A stretch of DNA of 64,000 nucleotides, from positions 1,297,501-1,361,500 of the forward strand of contig NZ_CP036170.1 of NCBI RefSeq assembly GCF_004295125.1, given 5' to 3'. Position numbers and translations under genes: made by a program. The notes beneath the pieces were generated by a model that did not search any database, had not been told where the DNA came from, and saw only the letters and a list, made by a program, of their open reading frames with translations. The stretch is from [Clostridium] scindens ATCC 35704. Lineage in GTDB: Bacteria > Bacillota > Clostridia > Lachnospirales > Lachnospiraceae. Position 1 is the stretch's first letter. Each line of letters opens with the position of its first letter. Positions 61,616 to 64,000 of the stretch are shown here, piece after piece.

Positions 61616-62733
61616 TGGAACATGTGACACAGAAGCAAAGAGACGAAGTGGTCGCGCACTTTAAGTATAAGGGAATTCTTATAGATGAGCGGCCTTACGG
61701 AAGCGGCCATATCAATGACACATTTCTGCTGACTTTTGAGATTGCGGAGATGGGACAGCTGAAGGTGATCTTACAGAGAATGAATAAGGAGGTATTCTCC
61801 AATCCAGTAGAACTGATGGAGAATATCGTGGGAGTCACCTCTTACCTGCGGGAGCGGATCATTGAAAATGGAGGCGACCCGGAGAGAGAGACCCTCAATG
61901 TCATTCCTACGGTGGATGATAAGCCCTACTATCTGGACTCCTACGGCGACTATTGGCGCTCTTACAAGTTTATTACGGATGCCACCAGTTATGACAAGGT
62001 GGAGAATCCACAGCATTTTTACCAGAGCGCCGTTGCATTTGGCAATTTCCAGAGGCTGCTGGCGGACTATCCTGCCGATACGCTTCATGAGACGATCGTA
62101 GGATTCCATGACACGAAAGCGAGATTTGCCACATTTAAGAAAGTGGTGGAGGAGGATGTCATGGGAAGGGCAGCGTCCGTGAAGAAGGAGATCCAGTTCG
62201 TTCTGGATCGGGAGGACATCGCGGATTATTTCTCTGACCTTCAGGCCAAGGGAGAGATCCCGCTTAGGGTTACCCACAACGACACAAAACTTAACAATAT
62301 TATGATTGATAATAAGACGGGAAAAGGAATCTGCGTGATCGACCTGGATACGGTCATGCCAGGGCTTGCCATGAACGATTTTGGGGACTCGATCAGGTTT
62401 GGCGCCAGCACGGCCGCGGAAGACGAGCAGAATCTGGATAAGGTATCCTGCAGCATGGATCTGTTTGACCTGTATGCAAAGGGCTTTATCAAAGGCTGCG
62501 CCGGAAAACTGACGAAGAAAGAGATAAACCTGATGCCCATGGGCGCCAAGACGATGACGTTCGAGTGCGGAATGAGATTCCTGACCGACTATCTCCAGGG
62601 GGACGTTTACTTCAAGATTCACAGGGATGGACACAATCTTGACAGGTGCAGGGCGCAGTTCAAGTTGGTTGAAGACATGGAGAAAAAGTGGTATACTATG
62701 CAGGACATCGTTAAGAAGTATAGTAACAGTTAG
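61615..62733 (+). CDS. nahK: N-acetylhexosamine 1-kinase (APH-fold)
   Basis: A 372-aa aminoglycoside-phosphotransferase-fold kinase. The catalytic loop is [14 protein letters not shown] and the metal loop [29 protein letters not shown] forms the nucleotide loop. NahK/LnpB phosphorylates GlcNAc and GalNAc at C1 with ATP, providing the 1-phosphate for the neighbouring nucleotidyltransferase. ATG 61615 shares a base with the previous stop; it is the position where family similarity begins. Confidence 0.93.
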   Translation: MEHVTQKQRDEVVAHFKYKGILIDERPYGSGHINDTFLLTFEIAEMGQLKVILQRMNKEVFSNPVELMENIVGVTSYLRERIIENGGDPERETLNVIPTVDDKPYYLDSYGDYWRSYKFITDATSYDKVENPQHFYQSAVAFGNFQRLLADYPADTLHETIVGFHDTKARFATFKKVVEEDVMGRAASVKKEIQFVLDREDIADYFSDLQAKGEIPLRVTHNDTKLNNIMIDNKTGKGICVIDLDTVMPGLAMNDFGDSIRFGASTAAEDEQNLDKVSCSMDLFDLYAKGFIKGCAGKLTKKEINLMPMGAKTMTFECGMRFLTDYLQGDVYFKIHRDGHNLDRCRAQFKLVEDMEKKWYTMQDIVKKYSNS

Positions 62734-62744
62734 GAGGTAGAAGA

Positions 62745-63764
62745 ATGGCGAAAATATTGATTACAGGCGGAGCTGGCTATATAGGAAGCCATACTGCGCT
62801 GGAACTGCTGGAAGAGGGCTACGAAGTTGTCATCTATGACAATCTTTCCAACTCTTCCAGGGAATCAGTCAAGAGAGTAGAAGAACTGACGGGTAAGTCC
62901 TTGAAGTTCTATGAAGGCGATGTACTGGACGCAGACGCGCTGGAAGCAATGTTTCAGGCAGAAGGGATCGATGCTGTCATCCATTGCGCGGCGCTGAAAG
63001 CAGTTGGGGAATCTGTACAGAAGCCGTTGGAATACTACCATAACAATATAACCGGAACATTGACCCTGATGGGCGTGATGGACAAAGTGGGCGTGAAGAA
63101 CATCGTATTCAGTTCTTCTGCCACGGTATACGGAAGCCCGGAGATAATTCCGATCACGGAAGAATGCCCGAAGGGACAGTGCACCAATCCGTATGGATGG
63201 ACCAAGTCCATGATGGAGCAGATCATGACGGACCTTCAGAAGGCTCATCCGGAATGGAACGTCATCCTGCTGCGCTACTTCAACCCGGTAGGCGCGCATA
63301 AGAGCGGACGTATCGGAGAGGATCCAAAGGGAATCCCGAATAATCTGATGCCTTATATCTCCCAGGTTGCAGTTGGCAAGCTGGAGAGGCTGGGCGTATT
63401 CGGCGATGACTATGACACGCCGGATGGAACGGGCGTGCGTGACTATATCCATGTTGTGGATCTGGCGCGCGGCCATGTAAAAGCCATCAACTATATCTTT
63501 ACCAATCCGGGGCTTGATATCATCAATCTGGGAACCGGTGTTGGCTATTCAGTCCTTGATATGGTAAAGGCATTCGCCAAAGCCTGCGGCAAGGAGATCC
63601 CTTATGAGATCAAGCCGAGAAGAGAAGGCGATATCGCCATGTGCTATGCAGACCCTGCAAAGGCAGCGAGAGTCCTGGGCTGGAAGGCAGAGCGGGGCTT
63701 AGAAGAGATGTGCGAGGATACCTGGAGATGGCAGTCCCAGAATCCAAACGGCTACAAAGAATAA
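62745..63764 (+). CDS. galE: UDP-glucose/UDP-galactose 4-epimerase
   Basis: A 339-aa short-chain-dehydrogenase-type epimerase. NAD-binding [16 protein letters not shown], catalytic Ser/Thr in [11 protein letters not shown], YxxxK in [12 protein letters not shown], and substrate-region [19 protein letters not shown]. It interconverts UDP-Gal and UDP-Glc, perhaps also the N-acetyl forms (LnpD role). Last gene of the operon, 11 bp after nahK; AGGAGG precedes it. Confidence 0.96.
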   Translation: MAKILITGGAGYIGSHTALELLEEGYEVVIYDNLSNSSRESVKRVEELTGKSLKFYEGDVLDADALEAMFQAEGIDAVIHCAALKAVGESVQKPLEYYHNNITGTLTLMGVMDKVGVKNIVFSSSATVYGSPEIIPITEECPKGQCTNPYGWTKSMMEQIMTDLQKAHPEWNVILLRYFNPVGAHKSGRIGEDPKGIPNNLMPYISQVAVGKLERLGVFGDDYDTPDGTGVRDYIHVVDLARGHVKAINYIFTNPGLDIINLGTGVGYSVLDMVKAFAKACGKEIPYEIKPRREGDIAMCYADPAKAARVLGWKAERGLEEMCEDTWRWQSQNPNGYKE

Positions 63765-63777
63765 GAAAAATGATGCA

Positions 63778-63822
63778 GCAGACAGGAATGTCTTCGGAAT
63801 GGAAGAGATTCCTGTCTTTTAT
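63778..63822 (+). terminator. Rho-independent terminator of the lacto-N-biose operon
   Basis: GACAGGAAT/ATTCCTGTC stem with an 18-nt loop that has some inner pairing (TCTTC/GGAAGA), then TTTTA. Confidence 0.7.
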
Positions 63823-63902
63823 TTTGCGCGAAGAAGTGGTATAATATTTGCATACATTGTGTTTTGTGAAATGGGAACTTTATTAATTTAGAGGATGAAG
63901 TT

Positions 63903-64000
63903 ATGTCAGAAAAGCAAAAAGAGAATGGAAAAGTGCATTTGAAAGGACAATTAAGACTGTACATGCAGTGGCCAGCGATCATGGCGCTTCTGCTTGTGGC
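63903..64000 (+). CDS. Probable GdpP-type (YybT) cyclic-di-AMP phosphodiesterase, N-terminus only
   Basis: The last 98 bases encode MSEKQKENGKVHLKGQLRLY then MQWPAIMALLLV and run off the window. A charged start followed by KGQLRLYMQWP and a hydrophobic helix is how many clostridial GdpP (DHH-family, two N-terminal helices) proteins begin. Genome context agrees, since gdpP usually lies close to rpsR, rplI and dnaB in Firmicutes. Not provable from 32 residues. Confidence 0.4.
   Translation, partial: MSEKQKENGKVHLKGQLRLYMQWPAIMALLLV

Overview
The window looks like chromosome from a Lachnospiraceae member (Firmicutes, Clostridia), most like a Clostridium scindens or Dorea/Blautia-type gut anaerobe. 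That rests on protein character: single-subunit 2-hydroxyacyl-CoA dehydratase chemistry, a hybrid cluster protein, orphan PrdD/PrdE-like proteins, a lacto-N-biose locus, an IS91-type element and rpsF-ssb-rpsR. It also rests on strong AGGAGG ribosome binding sites and many U-tailed terminators. The species is an inference; the family is fairly secure.

Layout. 1-2.1 kb: 3' part of a 23S rRNA gene and tRNA-Asn, with no 5S between them. 2.2-5.3 kb: a SnoaL-LytTR regulator and an activase/dehydratase pair resembling the double-cubane-cluster system. 5.3-6.5 kb: gene remnants and a cytidylate-kinase-like protein. 6.6-11.7 kb: a five-gene peptide/nickel-type ABC importer. 11.7-13.7 kb: a YczE-like remnant, a DUF3810 membrane metallopeptidase and a truncated BFD-like mini-gene. 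13.7-21.4 kb: a set of four surface-protein genes, headed by a very large secreted double phosphoesterase, behind a Pho-box-like array. 21.7-25.5 kb: prdD/prdE-like genes and topB. 25.5-31.7 kb: an A+T-richer accessory stretch with an AraC regulator, an old-yellow-enzyme-type flavin reductase, and one decayed plus one intact IS91-family element. 31.7-39.6 kb: tRNA-Glu and tRNA-Cys, a uroporphyrinogen-decarboxylase-like protein, a Crp/Fnr regulator, hcp, a sugar ABC transporter without ATPase and a small metallopeptidase. 39.6-46.4 kb: a PucR regulator, a LUD protein, a second identical tRNA-Cys, a cupin, several truncated genes, a flavodoxin and a DnaJ/DUF5685/zinc-ribbon cluster. 46.4-50.2 kb: cysteine desulfidase, sortase B, DUF951 and rpsF-ssb-rpsR. 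50.2-63.8 kb: a decayed lipoprotein gene, an MBL hydrolase, a 51-bp inverted repeat and a galacto-N-biose/lacto-N-biose utilisation locus. The window ends in a probable gdpP.

How the genes work together. The clearest pathway is at 52.4-63.8 kb. An importer (binding protein plus two permeases, ATPase elsewhere) brings in Gal-beta-1,3-HexNAc. The GH112 phosphorylase makes galactose-1-phosphate plus GlcNAc/GalNAc. NahK phosphorylates the HexNAc, a UGP-type nucleotidyltransferase takes the place of the GalT-type enzyme of bifidobacteria, and GalE epimerises the UDP-sugars. NagB feeds amino sugar into glycolysis and an AraC protein probably regulates. This is a mucin and milk-glycan scavenging system.

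The least described part is the 13.7-21.4 kb set. A giant secreted protein with two metallophosphatase domains is followed by three small surface proteins, one of which shares its C-terminal module, behind six TTAAMA-type hexamers spaced 9-11 bp. This suggests a phosphate-starvation-controlled surface system. Elsewhere the window carries many gene relics (Rpn-like, YczE-like, BFD, XRE, alpha/beta hydrolase, MBL, BlaR1-like, amidohydrolase, lipoprotein), mostly between intact operons, which points to repeated insertion and deletion at operon boundaries.
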